The notes: a model not told the origin generated them from the sequence alone. DNA of 64,000 bases from Siphonodentalium dalli (GCA_032622095.1 CP136061.1:3958005-4022004), one strand, 5' to 3'. Positions 24,371 through 33,732 are shown, numbered from the stretch's first letter. Made by a program: numbers and translations.

Positions 24371-25231
24371 AATTATTCAGTGCTGAGCTCCATATTTTAG
24401 TTGCATGGATGAACACGTCATTTCAATACTTGTGATGTAATGTTTCCACTTGACTTACTGTTTTGACATTGAGACTGCAAATACTAGATATAGACGTCCT
24501 ACTAGAGCTCACCCATCACACCCTCAGAATGTATATTTCAAAGTGGTCTATATGGATGTTCGGAAGATACTATAATTATGACTTGAGAGTTAAAATACTT
24601 TGCAGACGTGTACATATCTATATTGGCAGTGATTTGGACATTCCCATTTTGACAGTTCAAACGAGTACTTCGTGTTCGAGAATGTCAACATAAATAGTTC
24701 CGACATGGGGCGGAGTTAGGAGCTGTCAAAATGCGCGTTACTGGTATGTGATCCGTGGCGCAATTCACACGTGTGACATTACCACTTTTAATTTACCGAG
24801 AAAACCTTATAAATCCAGTCTGTTCTCGTGAAAATAAGCACAATACGGGATCATTTTATAATTGCGCGAAATTAGCTCATATTGGTATTATTATAAAACT
24901 CAAATACGCTCTATATGGGCCTAAACGTTGGTTATTAAAGCAATTTCAATATGGAATAAGCAGTATTGTGCTTATTTTCACGAGATCAGGTTGGAAAATA
25001 ACACGAATAAGCCAATTCACGACTTACCAGACGTACACACTTGATTATGTGTTTTCACTGCGGCCCGCGCCATCCAACGGAGTATAAGGGTATATTCTTC
25101 CACTATTGGCTTATTTCAGAATCAAATAAATCCAATATGGACATATGTGAATAATTAGCTCTAATTTACACGAGGATATGTTGATAAATGACTTATAATT
25201 ATGGGTGCAATAAAATTATAAAAAATATAGT
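24371..25231. other. Intron 1 segment with a 23-bp inverted repeat pair
   Basis: 24824-24846 (tctcgtgaaaataagcacaa...) and 24963-24985 are exact reverse complements, 116 bp apart, and could form a foldback or be the ends of a small MITE. The 110-codon plus frame at 24755-25087 spans this inverted repeat and has no recognisable domain, so I do not call it a gene. Confidence 0.5.
25226..25231. repeat. Target-site duplication TATAGT, left copy
   Basis: It abuts the first base of the left arm, and the identical hexamer abuts the last base of the right arm at 33733-33738. Arm homology stops exactly at these positions, so the boundary is not arbitrary. Confidence 0.8.
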
Positions 25232-25559
25232 TGATGATATACCGCCCAGTTGGGGGCAGTCTAGACAGTTTGACCTATATTCTCTGCAGGACCCCAGTTG
25301 GGGGCAGTCTAGACAGTTTGACCTATAATCTCTGCAGTTGGTGTCAGTCTATGCAGTTTGACCTAGGTCATCATAGGTCATGACCTACTTTCTCACTAAT
25401 TTACATAATCCTAGGTCATCATATGTCATGACCTATTTGAGGTCATGTGCTAGATGATCTGTAGGGCACCGCTTTCGGTCCACCCGCGTATAATGAACGG
25501 AATATTATCTACATGTATATTACGTGAGGACCTTGATGAACAGGAGGTAGCTTCAGTCT

Positions 25560-25945
25560 TGAATGTTAAAGTGACATTCGGTACTCATAATGTGAATTTA
25601 AAAGGAAACTAGGCACCCACTGTAGATGATTGTTAAAGTGACACTAGGCACTCACTGTGGATGATTGTTAAAGTGACACTCGGCACTCACTGTGGATGAT
25701 TGTTAAAGGGACACTCGGTATTCATAAAGTGAATTTAAAAAAGGAAACTAGGCACCCACTGTAGATGATTGTTAAAGTGACACTGGGCACTCACTGTGGA
25801 TGATTGTTAAAGTGACACTCGGCACTCACTGTGGATGATTGTTAAAGGGACACTCGGTACTCATAAAGTGAATTTAAAGGGACATTAGGCACTCACTGTG
25901 GATGACTGTTAAGGTGACACACGGCACACAATGTTAAAGTGACAC
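25560..25945. repeat. Subterminal tandem repeats, left arm
   Basis: About seven copies of a 40-odd-bp unit: gttaaagtgacactcggcac then tcactgtggatgat. A second form has tcataaagtgaatttaaa. The mirror copy is at 33040-33410. Subterminal tandem repeats are usual in Polinton-type termini, which is supportive but not specific. Confidence 0.85.
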
Positions 25946-25979
25946 TCGCAGTGAAAAACTTTATTCTTTTTAAAAAAAT

Positions 25980-26100
25980 GAAAAATTTCCAAAATTTCCA
26001 AAATTTCCAAAATTCAAAAAACTCAAAAATTTCAAAAACTTCAAAAATTTCAAAAATTTCAAAAAATTTCAAAAATTTCAAAAAACAAAATCAAAATCGA
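25980..26100. repeat. A-rich (aaatttcaaa)n tract, left arm
   Basis: aaaaatttcaaaaatttcaa type tract; its mirror lies at 32825-33010 and is longer there. Phe/Leu- or Lys/Asn-rich frames across it are artefacts. Confidence 0.9.
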
Positions 26101-26104
26101 GAAA

Positions 26105-26825
26105 AGATTAAATAGAGGAGAGGGGAAAGACCAACTGAGCAAGTGAGGAGATGGGGAAAAGAGCAAATGGGCAAGTGAGGAGAGGGAAAGAGGAAGTGAG
26201 CAAGTGAAAAAGAGCAAATGAGCAAGCGAGGAGAGGGAAAAGAGCAAGTGAAAAAGAGCAAAAGAGCAAACCACCAAGGGAAAAAGAGCAAGTGAGCAAG
26301 GGAAAAAGAGCAAAAGAGCAAGGGGAAAAGAGCAAGTGAGCAAGTGAGGAGAGGGAAAAAGAGCAAGTGAGGAGAGGTAAAAGAGCAAGTGAGCAAGTGA
26401 GGAGAGGGGGAAAAGAGCAAGTGAGCATGTGGGGAGGGGAATAAGAGCAAGTGAGCAAGTGAGGTGGGGAAAAAAGAAAAGAGCAAATTAACAAGTGAGG
26501 AGAGGGCAAAAGAGCAAGTGAGCAAGTGCAAAAGAGCAAACGACCAAGGGTAAAAGAGCAAGTGAGCAAGAAGAAAAGAGCAAGGGTAAAGAGCGAGTGA
26601 GCAAGTGAGGAGAGGGAAAAAGAGCAAGTGAGAAGATGGAAAAAGAGCAAGTGAGGAGAGGGAAAAAAGAGCAAGTGAGCATGTGGGGAGAGGGAACAAG
26701 AACAATTGAGCAAGTGAGGTGAGGGAAAAAGAGCAAGTGAGGAGAGGGAATAAGAGCAAGTGAGCAAGTGAGGTGAGGGAAAAAGAGTGAGTGAGCAAAT
26801 GAGGAGAAGGAAAAAGAGCAAGTCA
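26105..26825. repeat. gagcaagtgaggagaggg minisatellite, left arm
   Basis: About 700 bp of gagcaagtgagcaagtgagg and agagggaaaaa words. The same repeat lies reversed in the right arm (32085-32815) and in the central spacer. Frames of 110-245 codons on the minus strand (Leu/Ser/Phe-rich) are repeat artefacts. Confidence 0.95.
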
Positions 26826-26888
26826 ACCATCTTGGCTACCACCCCAATATGAATATATAACGAAGTCGATAATAACAGTTTGATGAAG

Positions 26889-26894
26889 TTTATT
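26889..26894 (-). terminator. Poly(A) signal AATAAA for left zinc-finger gene
   Basis: AATAAA on the minus strand a few bases after the stop codon. An exact counterpart lies at 32014-32019 in the right arm. Confidence 0.6.
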
Positions 26895-26899
26895 AAAAT

Positions 26900-27655
26900 T
26901 TAATCATCGTCTGACTCTTTAACCTTTAGATTTATTTCCAAGAGTTTCTTGAATTTTCTCATGGCTTCATCCGCAGCCCATTCATTATTATATCCGAGTT
27001 TTGTCAGCTTGACCATTTTCTTCATGATAGTGTTATGTATGGGCGATGTTTTCAATCGATGCTGGTATTCTATCAATCGTCTGTAACTTTTGAGAAAGAG
27101 TTCAAAATCTGTGTCGATGCATTCTAGTTGAGCTTTTTCCTCGGCCTCTTCTTCCGGCATGCTCTCTTCTTTCATTAATTGATCAACTTTATCTGACCAC
27201 TCTTCCATCGCTTCCGTACCGTTTCTAACGAGTTGAAACATACTTTTGAATGTATCCATCTCGTTGACACATTTCGCAGCTTTCTTACAGCCGATTACCG
27301 CACTACTACCGGCGAAGCTATTATCTGACGAATCTGATATCATTTCCTGTTCATCTTCGTCGGAATCTATATCCGTCTCTAGATCATACTCAGCATCTTC
27401 GTATTGACTGAATACATCGTTCTTCGACGGTGTTCCTGATATAACTCCGTGTTTACCATTCTTAGCTGATATCATTTCCCGTTCATCTTCATCCGAATCT
27501 ATATCCGTTTCTCGATCATACGCATTATCTTTGTATCGACCGAAGGTATCGTTATTCGATGATGTTCCTGACATAACTCCGTGTTTACTATTCTTATGTC
27601 TTTGTAGATTGTAGTTCGTCGATAATATCTTCCCGCACAAATGGCACCCGTGCAT
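26900..27655 (-). CDS. C2H2 zinc-finger protein, left-arm copy (251 aa)
   Basis: Intronless 251-codon gene. Residues 4-25 form one C2H2 finger (C4, C7, H20, H25). Residues about 24-66 and 67-109 are a tandem internal duplication, each ending in an acidic patch (TDIDSDEDE). Residues 125-251 are predicted helical and charged (KVDQLMKEESMPEEEAEEKA; later SPIHNTIMKKM). The single finger plus acidic linker plus helical tail resembles small DNA-binding proteins that recur in virus-like elements of invertebrates, from memory only. The start ATG is the first after a TATA module about 70 bp upstream, and AATAAA follows the stop. The right-arm copy differs at only four residues. A regulatory or DNA-packaging role is possible but unproven. 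Confidence 0.8.
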   Translation of the reverse strand: MHGCHLCGKILSTNYNLQRHKNSKHGVMSGTSSNNDTFGRYKDNAYDRETDIDSDEDEREMISAKNGKHGVISGTPSKNDVFSQYEDAEYDLETDIDSDEDEQEMISDSSDNSFAGSSAVIGCKKAAKCVNEMDTFKSMFQLVRNGTEAMEEWSDKVDQLMKEESMPEEEAEEKAQLECIDTDFELFLKSYRRLIEYQHRLKTSPIHNTIMKKMVKLTKLGYNNEWAADEAMRKFKKLLEINLKVKESDDD

Positions 27656-27702
27656 TGTCTCGAATTATGGGAAGAACTATCGTCCTTATACGAGCGAAAA
27701 GA

Positions 27703-27774
27703 TGAGCGAATATGGTGTGGTATTATAAACTCACGCGTTCGTACTTCTATTTTTCGTTTAGAGTTGTTGTTCTC
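27703..27774 (-). promoter_or_regulatory. TATA promoter module before left zinc-finger gene
   Basis: On the minus strand: gaacaacaactctaaacg, then aaaaatagaagtacgaacg, then cgtgagtttataatacc. The same module precedes the PC4-like gene and both right-arm genes. TATA lies about 70 bp before the ATG. Confidence 0.7.
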
Positions 27775-27925
27775 AGGTAAAAACAAATTGGCGGCCCCCT
27801 GTCACCGTCCTTGGTAGGGATTGATTAATCGAGTGATAATTTAATGAGCGTTTGTATATGACGCGTATAAGGTCAAATGAATAACGAACGTACGTACATG
27901 AATTATTATTTAATCAAAATTTCAT

Positions 27926-28485
27926 CTAATTGCCCGTGCAACACGTATCGCATAGCATATACGATTCTTGATTGTCGTGACTGAACGAGCACGGTGTGAA
28001 CTCAGTCCAGTCGGGTATTGTCTCTGAAATGTCACTCTTTAGTTCACATAAATTCTGGAATTCTTGAACAGTCAAACAGATTCCACGTTTCGACGGTTTC
28101 ATCACGTCTTCCATAGTTTTATAATAGTCTCGTATATGCACCATCTGAAAATATTGACTATAGCATAAAAATGTCTTATTCCCGATATGAAATTCAGCAG
28201 ATTTCCCCTCTGTTATAGCCGAGTGCATATCACCAGTGAATGAGCAAAAGTTATACCAGCGATTCTTGTCCATAGACATTCCTTTAAGTCCCGGATATAA
28301 TCCATCAACCCAACTACGTATATCAATACGTATTTTGCCTTTAAATTCGCTGACATTTGCGAAAATTTGACTCCCCCAGTTGATGGCTGAAATTTTTTCC
28401 TTCCATATCTTAAGGTTTCTGCAGTAATGAATATATTGTGTAATGAACTCGCGTTTATTCTAATTTTCAACCAATCAAAATGCAT
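27926..28485 (-). CDS. PC4/p15-like coactivator domain protein, left-arm copy
   Basis: Mirror of 30423-30982 and identical in the translated parts. The main frame ends at 27926 and is open back to about 28459. It carries two PC4-like units: one around FKGKIRIDIRSW...LKGMSMDKNRW, and a second around VHIRDYYK...MKPSKRGICLT. The tail has a cysteine cluster (LCDTCC). The only in-frame ATG (28279) would cut the first unit in half. See the right-arm entry for the start and frame question. Confidence 0.75.
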
Positions 28486-28525
28486 AATATTAACGTGTTC
28501 CAGACACGTTTCATTTCTAATTCTA

Positions 28526-28597
28526 GAGAATGCGGTGCGGTATTATATAAACTCGACGCGTCCGTACCTCTATTTTTCTTTTAGAGTTATTGTTCTT
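28526..28597 (-). promoter_or_regulatory. TATA promoter module before left PC4-like gene
   Basis: On the minus strand aagaacaataactctaaaag, then aaaaatagaggtacggacg, then gagtttatataataccg. It is nearly identical to the modules at 27703-27774, 30311-30382 and 31134-31205, and a GC-rich block lies just upstream (ggggccgcgc). Confidence 0.75.
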
Positions 28598-28691
28598 ATT
28601 TTAAAAAATAATTGGCGTGCGCGGCCCCCTCCCCTCCCCTTTTTCGGTGTGGGGTTTTCTTTCGTAAGGGGGGGGTCGTCCGTCGAAAAAA

Positions 28692-30217
28692 CAAAAAGAT
28701 TATTTTTTAAGACTCTTTTTGCTCAGTTGCTGTTTCCCCCTCTCCCCTATTGCTTACTTGCTCTTTCCCCTATCCTCACTTGCTCATTTTCTACTTCACA
28801 TATTGCTCACTTGCTCAGTTGCTCTTTTTCCCCTATTGCTCAGTTGTTCTTTTTCCTCCCCTATTGCTCACTTGCTCTATTCCCATCTCCTCACTTGCTC
28901 ATTCCCTATTGCTCACTTGCTCTCCTCTCCTCCCCTATTGCTCACTTTCTTTTTCCCCTCCCCATATTGCTCACTTGCTCTTTTTCCCTCCCCCCTATTG
29001 CTCCTCAGTTGTTGTTCTTCCCTCCCCTATTGCTCACTTGCTCTATTCCCCTCTCCTCACTTGCTCATTCCCCTATTGCTCACTTGCCATTCTTCCCCCC
29101 TCCCCTATTGCTCACTTGCTTTTTTCCCTCCCCATATTGCTCACTTGCTCTTTTCCCCTCTCCCCCTATTGCGCACTTGCTCTTTTTCCCTCTCCCCCTA
29201 TTCACACAGTTGCTCTCCTTCCCTCCCCTATTGCTAAATTGTTCTCTTTCACCTCTCCTTACTTGCTCAGTTGCTCTTTTCTCCTCCATTATTGCTCACT
29301 TGCTCTTTTCCCTCTTCTCACTTGCTCTGTTCCCTATTGCTCAGTTGTTCTTCTTCCCCTCCCCTATTGCGCACTTGTTCTATCCCCCCCCCCACTTGCA
29401 CATTCCCCTGTTCACTTGATTTTCTTCCTCTTCCCTATTGCTCACTTGCTTTTTTTTCTTCTCCTACCCATATTGCTCACTTGCTCTTTTTTCCTCGCAT
29501 CACTTGCTCTGTTCCCACATTGATCAGTTGCTCTTCTTCCCCTCCCCTATTGCTCAGTTGCTCTTTATTTCCCTATTGCTCAGTTGTGCTTCTTCCCTCA
29601 CCCTTTTGCTCACTTGTTCTTCTTCCCCTCCCCTATTGCTCACTTGCTCTTTTTCCCTTTCTTCACTTGCTCAGTTGCTCTTTATTTCCCTATTGCTCAG
29701 TTGTGCTTCTTCCCTCACCCTTTTGCTCACTTGGTCTTATTCCTCTCCCCTATTGCTCACTTGCTCTTTTTCCCTCTCATCACTTGCTCAGTTGCTCTTT
29801 TCCCTCTCCCATGATGTTTTTTCCCTATTGCTACGTTTCTCTTCTTCCCCCTCCCCTATTGCTCATTTGCTCTTGTTTTACTCTCCTCACTTGCTTAGTT
29901 GTTTTTTTTTTGCCCCTCCTTACTTGCTCAGTTGCTCTTCCCCCTCACTACTATCGCTCACTTGGTCTTCTTCCCTATCCTCAATGCTGAGTTGTTCTTT
30001 TTTCCCTATTGCTCAGTTTCTCTTCTTCCCCCTCCCCTATTGCTCATTTGCTCTTTTTTACTCTCCTCACTTGCTTAGTTGCTTTTTTTCCCCTCCTCAC
30101 TTGCTCAGTTGCTCTTCCCCCTCACTACTATTGCTCACTTGCTCGTTTTCCCTCACCTCTATTACTCAATTGCACTTTTTCCCTCTCCCCTATTGCTCAC
30201 TTGCTCCTTTTCCCTTA
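28692..30217. repeat. Central pyrimidine-rich spacer of the palindromic element
   Basis: About 1.5 kb of cctattgctcacttgctctt and tccctctcc words. The orientation matches the right arm only, so the spacer is not itself palindromic. Long Leu/Ser/Phe/Cys-rich plus frames (up to 330 codons) are repeat artefacts. The two PC4 promoters lie just outside its edges, both firing away from it. Confidence 0.95.
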
Positions 30218-30310
30218 TTTTTTCGACGGACGATCCCCCCTTACGAAAGAAAACCCCACACCGAAAAAGGGGAGGGGAGGGGGCCGCGCGCGCCATTTAT
30301 TTTGTTAAAT

Positions 30311-30382
30311 AAGAACAATAACTCTAAAAGAAAAATAGAGGTACGGACGCGTCGAGTTTATATAATACCGCACCGCATTCTC
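30311..30382 (+). promoter_or_regulatory. TATA promoter module before right PC4-like gene
   Basis: aagaacaataactctaaaag, aaaatagaggtacggacg, gagtttatataataccg. The TATA (tttatataat, about 30357-30366) is 60 bp before the first long-frame ATG at 30423. Confidence 0.75.
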
Positions 30383-30422
30383 TAGAATTAGAAATGAAAC
30401 GTGTCTGGAACACGTTAATATT

Positions 30423-30982
30423 ATGCATTTTGATTGGTTGAAAATTAGAATAAACGCGAGTTCATTACACAATATATTCATTACTGCAGAAACCTTAAGA
30501 TATGGAAGGAAAAAATTTCAGCCATCAACTGGGGGAGTCAAATTTTCGCAAATGTCAGCGAATTTAAAGGCAAAATACGTATTGATATACGTAGTTGGGT
30601 TGATGGATTATATCCGGGACTTAAAGGAATGTCTATGGACAAGAATCGCTGGTATAACTTTTGCTCATTCACTGGTGATATGCACTCGGCTATAACAGAG
30701 GGGAAATCTGCTGAATTTCATATCGGGAATAAGACATTTTTATGCTATAGTCAATATTTTCAGATGGTGCATATACGAGACTATTATAAAACTATGGAAG
30801 ACGTGATGAAACCGTCGAAACGTGGAATCTGTTTGACTGTTCAAGAATTCCAGAATTTATGTGAACTAAAGAGTGACATTTCAGAGACAATACCCGACTG
30901 GACTGAGTTCACACCGTGCTCGTTCAGTCACGACAATCAAGAATCGTATATGCTATGCGATACGTGTTGCACGGGCAATTAG
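30423..30982 (+). CDS. PC4/p15-like coactivator domain protein, right-arm copy (apparent -1 frame change)
   Basis: The PC4 frame is open from 30449 to the stop at 30980-30982. Unit 1 (codons from about 30551) has FKGKIRIDIRSW and LKGMSMDKNRW; unit 2 (about 30731-30910) has VHIRDYYK, MKPSKRGICLT and a final helix. This order (K-x-K beta strand, D/H-I-R, then K-P-x-x-K-G-I-x-L, then helix) is the PC4 single-stranded-DNA-binding fold. The tail has C97, C110, C113 and C114 (numbered from the ATG at 30629). No ATG lies upstream in frame except inside unit 1. An ATG at 30423 in another frame reads 30 codons to an A6 run at about 30511-30516, where a -1 shift would enter the PC4 frame. Both arms share this, so it is ancestral. 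A programmed slip, a non-AUG start or a short spliced leader are all possible. Confidence 0.75.
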
Positions 30983-31133
30983 ATGAAATTTTGATTAAAT
31001 AATAATTCATGTACGTACGTTCGTTATTCATTTGACCTTATACGTGTCATATACAAACGCTCATTAAATTATCACTCGATTAATCAATCCCTACCAAGGA
31101 CGGTGACAGGGGGCCGCCAATTTGTTTTTACCT

Positions 31134-31205
31134 AAGAACAACAACTCTAAACGAAAAATAGAGGTACGAACGCGTGAGTTTATAATACCACACCATATTC
31201 GCTCA
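31134..31205 (+). promoter_or_regulatory. TATA promoter module before right zinc-finger gene
   Basis: aagaacaacaactctaaacg, aaaaatagaggtacgaacg, cgtgagtttataataccac. It corresponds base by base to the PC4 module at 30311, with three short differences. Upstream a GGGGCCGCC block also matches. Confidence 0.75.
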
Positions 31206-31252
31206 TCTTTTCGCTCGTATAAGGACGATAGTTCTTCCCATAATTCGAGACA

Positions 31253-32008
31253 ATGCACGGGTGCCATTTGTGCGGGAAGATATTATCGACGAACTACAAT
31301 CTACAAAGACATAAGAATAGTAAACACGGAGTTATGTCAGGAACATCATCGAATAACGATACCTTCGGTCGGTACGAAGATAATGCGTATGATCGAGAAA
31401 CGGATATAGATTCGGATGAAGATGAACGGGAAATGATATCAGCTAAGAATGGTAAACACGGAGTTATATCAGGAACACCGTCGAAGAACGATGTATTCAG
31501 TCAATACGAAGATGCTGAGTATGATCTAGAAACGGATATAGATTCCGACGAAGATGAACAGGAAATGATATCAGATTCGTCAGATAATAGCTTCGCCGGT
31601 AGTAGTGCGGTAATCGGCTGTAAGAAAGCTGCGAAATGTGTCAACGAGATGGATACATTCAAAAGTATGTTTCAACTCGTTAGCAACGGTGCGGAAGCGA
31701 TGGAAGAGTGGTCAGATAAAGTTGATCAATTAATGAAAGAAGAGAGCATGCCGGAAGAAGAGGCCGAGGAAAAAGCTCAACTAGAATGCATCGACACAGA
31801 TTTTGAACTCTTTCTCAAAAGTTACAGACGATTGATAGAATACCAGCATCGATTGAAAACATCGCCCATACATAACACTATCATGAAGAAAATGGTCAAA
31901 CTGACAAAACTCGGATATAATAATGAATGGGCTGCGGATGAAGCCATGAGAAAATTCAAGAAACTCTTGGAAATAAATCTAAAGGTTGAAGAGTCAGACG
32001 ATGATTAA
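31253..32008 (+). CDS. C2H2 zinc-finger protein, right-arm copy (251 aa)
   Basis: Mirror of 26900-27655: finger at residues 4-25, two acidic repeats, and a charged helical C-terminal half. It differs from the left copy at four positions (K to E near residue 42, R to S and T to A in the middle, K to E near the end), and both frames are intact. An upstream overlapping frame (31122-31409) is a shadow through the promoter. Both copies being open suggests recent origin or continuing selection or conversion between arms. Confidence 0.8.
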   Translation: MHGCHLCGKILSTNYNLQRHKNSKHGVMSGTSSNNDTFGRYEDNAYDRETDIDSDEDEREMISAKNGKHGVISGTPSKNDVFSQYEDAEYDLETDIDSDEDEQEMISDSSDNSFAGSSAVIGCKKAAKCVNEMDTFKSMFQLVSNGAEAMEEWSDKVDQLMKEESMPEEEAEEKAQLECIDTDFELFLKSYRRLIEYQHRLKTSPIHNTIMKKMVKLTKLGYNNEWAADEAMRKFKKLLEINLKVEESDDD

Positions 32009-32013
32009 ATTTT

Positions 32014-32019
32014 AATAAA
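32014..32019 (+). terminator. Poly(A) signal AATAAA for right zinc-finger gene
   Basis: AATAAA five bases after the TAA stop. Confidence 0.6.
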
Positions 32020-32084
32020 CTTCATCAAACTGTTATTATCGACTTCGTTATATATTCATATTGGGGTGGTAGCCAAGATGGTTG

Positions 32085-32815
32085 ACTTGCTCTTTTTCCT
32101 TCTCCTCATTTGCTCACTCACTCTTTTTCCCTCACCTCACTTGCTCACTTGCTCTTATTCCCTCTCCTCACTTGCTCTTTTTCCCTCACATCACTTGCTC
32201 ACTTGCTCTTATTCCCACTCCCCACATGCTCACTTGCTCTTTTTCCCCTCTCATCACTTGCTCACTTGCTCTTTTTCCCTCTTCTCACTTGCTCTTTTTC
32301 CCTCTCCTCACTTGCTCACTCGCTCTTTATCCTTGCTCTTTTGCTCTTTTCCTCTTGCTCACTTGCTCTTTTTCCCTTGGTCGTTTGCTCTTTTGCACTT
32401 GCTCACTTGTTCATTTGCCCTCTCTTCACTTGCTAATTTGCTCTTTTCTTTTTTCCTCACCTCACTTGCTCATTTGCTCTTATTCCCCCTCCCCACATGC
32501 TCACTTGCTATTTTCCCCATCTCCTCACTTGCTCACTTGCTCTTTTCCCTCTCCTCACTTGCTCTTTTCCCCTCTCCTCGCTTGCTCACTTGCTCTTTTC
32601 CCCTTGCTCTTTTGCTCTTTTTCCCTTGCTCACTTGCTATTTTTCCCTTGGTCGTTTGCTCTTTTGCTCTTTTTCACTTGCTCTTTTCCCTCTCCTCACT
32701 TGCTCATTTGCTCTTTTTCACTTGCCCACTTCCTCTTTCCCTCTTCCCACTTGCCCATTTGCTCTTTTCCCCATCTCCTCACTTGCTCAGTTGGTCTTTC
32801 CCCCTCTCCTCTATT
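32085..32815. repeat. cttgctcacttgctctt minisatellite, right arm
   Basis: Mirror of 26105-26825. The order of variant units differs between arms, so the arrays have evolved separately while the genes stayed almost identical. Frames of 108-300 codons here are artefacts. Confidence 0.95.
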
Positions 32816-32824
32816 TAATCTTTT

Positions 32825-33015
32825 CTCGATTTTGATTTTGTTTTTTGAAATTTTTGAAATTTTTGAAATTTTTGAAATTTTTGAAATTTTTGAGTTTTTT
32901 GAACTTTTTGAACTTTTTGAATTTTTTGAATTTTTTGAAATTTTTGAAATTTTTGAAATTTTTGAGTTTTTTGAAGTTTTTTGAATTTTGGAAATTTTGG
33001 AAATTTTTCATATTT
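32825..33015. repeat. (tttttgaaat)n tract, right arm
   Basis: Mirror of 25980-26100 but expanded. Confidence 0.9.
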
Positions 33016-33039
33016 TTTAAAAGAATAAAGTTTTTCACT

Positions 33040-33410
33040 GCGAGTGTCACTTTAACATTCATCCACAGTGAGTGCCTAATGTCCCTTTAAATTCACTTTA
33101 TGAGTACCGAGTGTCCCTTTAACAATCATCCACAGTGAGTGCCGAGTGTCACTTTAACAATCATCCACAGTGAGTGCCTAGTGTCACTTTAACAATCATC
33201 TACAGTGGGTGCCTAGTTTCCTTTTTTAAATTCACTTTATGAATACCGAGTGTCCCTTTAACAATCATCCACAGTGAGTGCCGAGTGTCACTTTAACAAT
33301 CATCCACAGTGAGTGCCTAGTGTCACTTTAACAATCATCTACAGTGGGTGCCTAGTTTCCTTTTAAATTCACATTATGAGTACCGAATGTCACTTTAACA
33401 TTCAAGACTG
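33040..33410. repeat. Subterminal tandem repeats, right arm
   Basis: atccacagtgagtgccgagt, gtcactttaacaatc units, mirror of 25560-25945. Confidence 0.85.
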
Positions 33411-33732
33411 AAGCTACCTCCTGTTCATCAAGGTCCTCACGTAATATACATGTAGATAATATTCCGTTCATTATACGCGGGTGGACCGAAAGCGGTGCCC
33501 TACAGATCATCTAGCACATGACCTCAAATAGGTCATGACATATGATGACCTAGGATTATGTAAATTAGTGAGAAAGTAGGTCATGACCTATGATGACCTA
33601 GGTCAAACTGCATAGACTGACACCAACTGCAGAGATTATAGGTCAAACTGTCTAGACTGCCCCCAACTGGGGTCCTGCAGAGAATATAGGTCAAACTGTC
33701 TAGACTGCCCCCAACTGGGCGGTATATCATCA

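Larger units (their letters stand above)
25232..28691. repeat. Left arm (long inverted repeat) of the palindromic element
   Basis: Inverted copy of 30218-33732. Homology runs from the terminal TGATGATATACC to an inner boundary at cgtccgtcgaaaaaa. Arm lengths are 3460 and 3515 bp; most of the length difference is in the minisatellites. The outer 200 bp contains two direct copies of agttgggggcagtctagaca. Confidence 0.9.
25232..33732. mobile_element. Palindromic virus-like element, 8.5 kb, with 6-bp target duplication
   Basis: The ends are TGATGATATACC at 25232 and its reverse complement ending at 33732. Both are flanked directly by TATAGT (25226-25231 and 33733-33738), a 6-bp target-site duplication. 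The arms 25232-28691 and 30218-33732 are near-identical inverted repeats, and the centre 28692-30217 is a pyrimidine-rich repeat spacer. Each arm holds, from the centre outward: a promoter module, a PC4-like gene, a second promoter module, a C2H2 zinc-finger gene, a purine/pyrimidine minisatellite, a short A/T-rich array and subterminal tandem repeats. A 6-bp duplication is the rule for Polinton/Maverick integrases. With no polymerase, integrase, protease or capsid frame this would be a non-autonomous relative or inverted dimer. The class is inference; the structure is directly visible. Confidence 0.85.
30218..33732. repeat. Right arm (long inverted repeat) of the palindromic element
   Basis: Inverted partner of 25232-28691. 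It differs by scattered substitutions (four residues in the zinc-finger protein) and by length changes in the simple repeats, which argues against a mere assembly duplicate. The outer terminus at 33732 is 115 bp from the exon 1 donor of the host gene. Confidence 0.9.

Noticed and set aside
24755-25087. 110-codon plus frame
   Set aside because: It spans a 23-bp inverted repeat pair, has no domain and no splice context.
26059-26842. Minus-strand frames of 109-244 codons, and their mirror at 32066-32984
   Set aside because: Same minisatellite, left and right arms; all three frames are open and none shows a domain.
28427-30385. Plus-strand frames of 172-330 codons rich in Leu, Ser, Phe, Cys
   Set aside because: They are translations of the pyrimidine-rich spacer minisatellite in all three frames. 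Only the repeat keeps them open.
31122-31409. 95-codon frame upstream of and overlapping the zinc-finger gene (mirror 27499-27786)
   Set aside because: It reads through the shared promoter module in another frame; the zinc-finger frame is the coherent one.
25232-33732. Palindrome as a simple assembly fold-back artefact
   Set aside because: The arms differ by substitutions in genes and by rearranged minisatellite units, and a matching 6-bp duplication lies outside both ends, which an artefact would not produce. Long reads are still needed for certainty.
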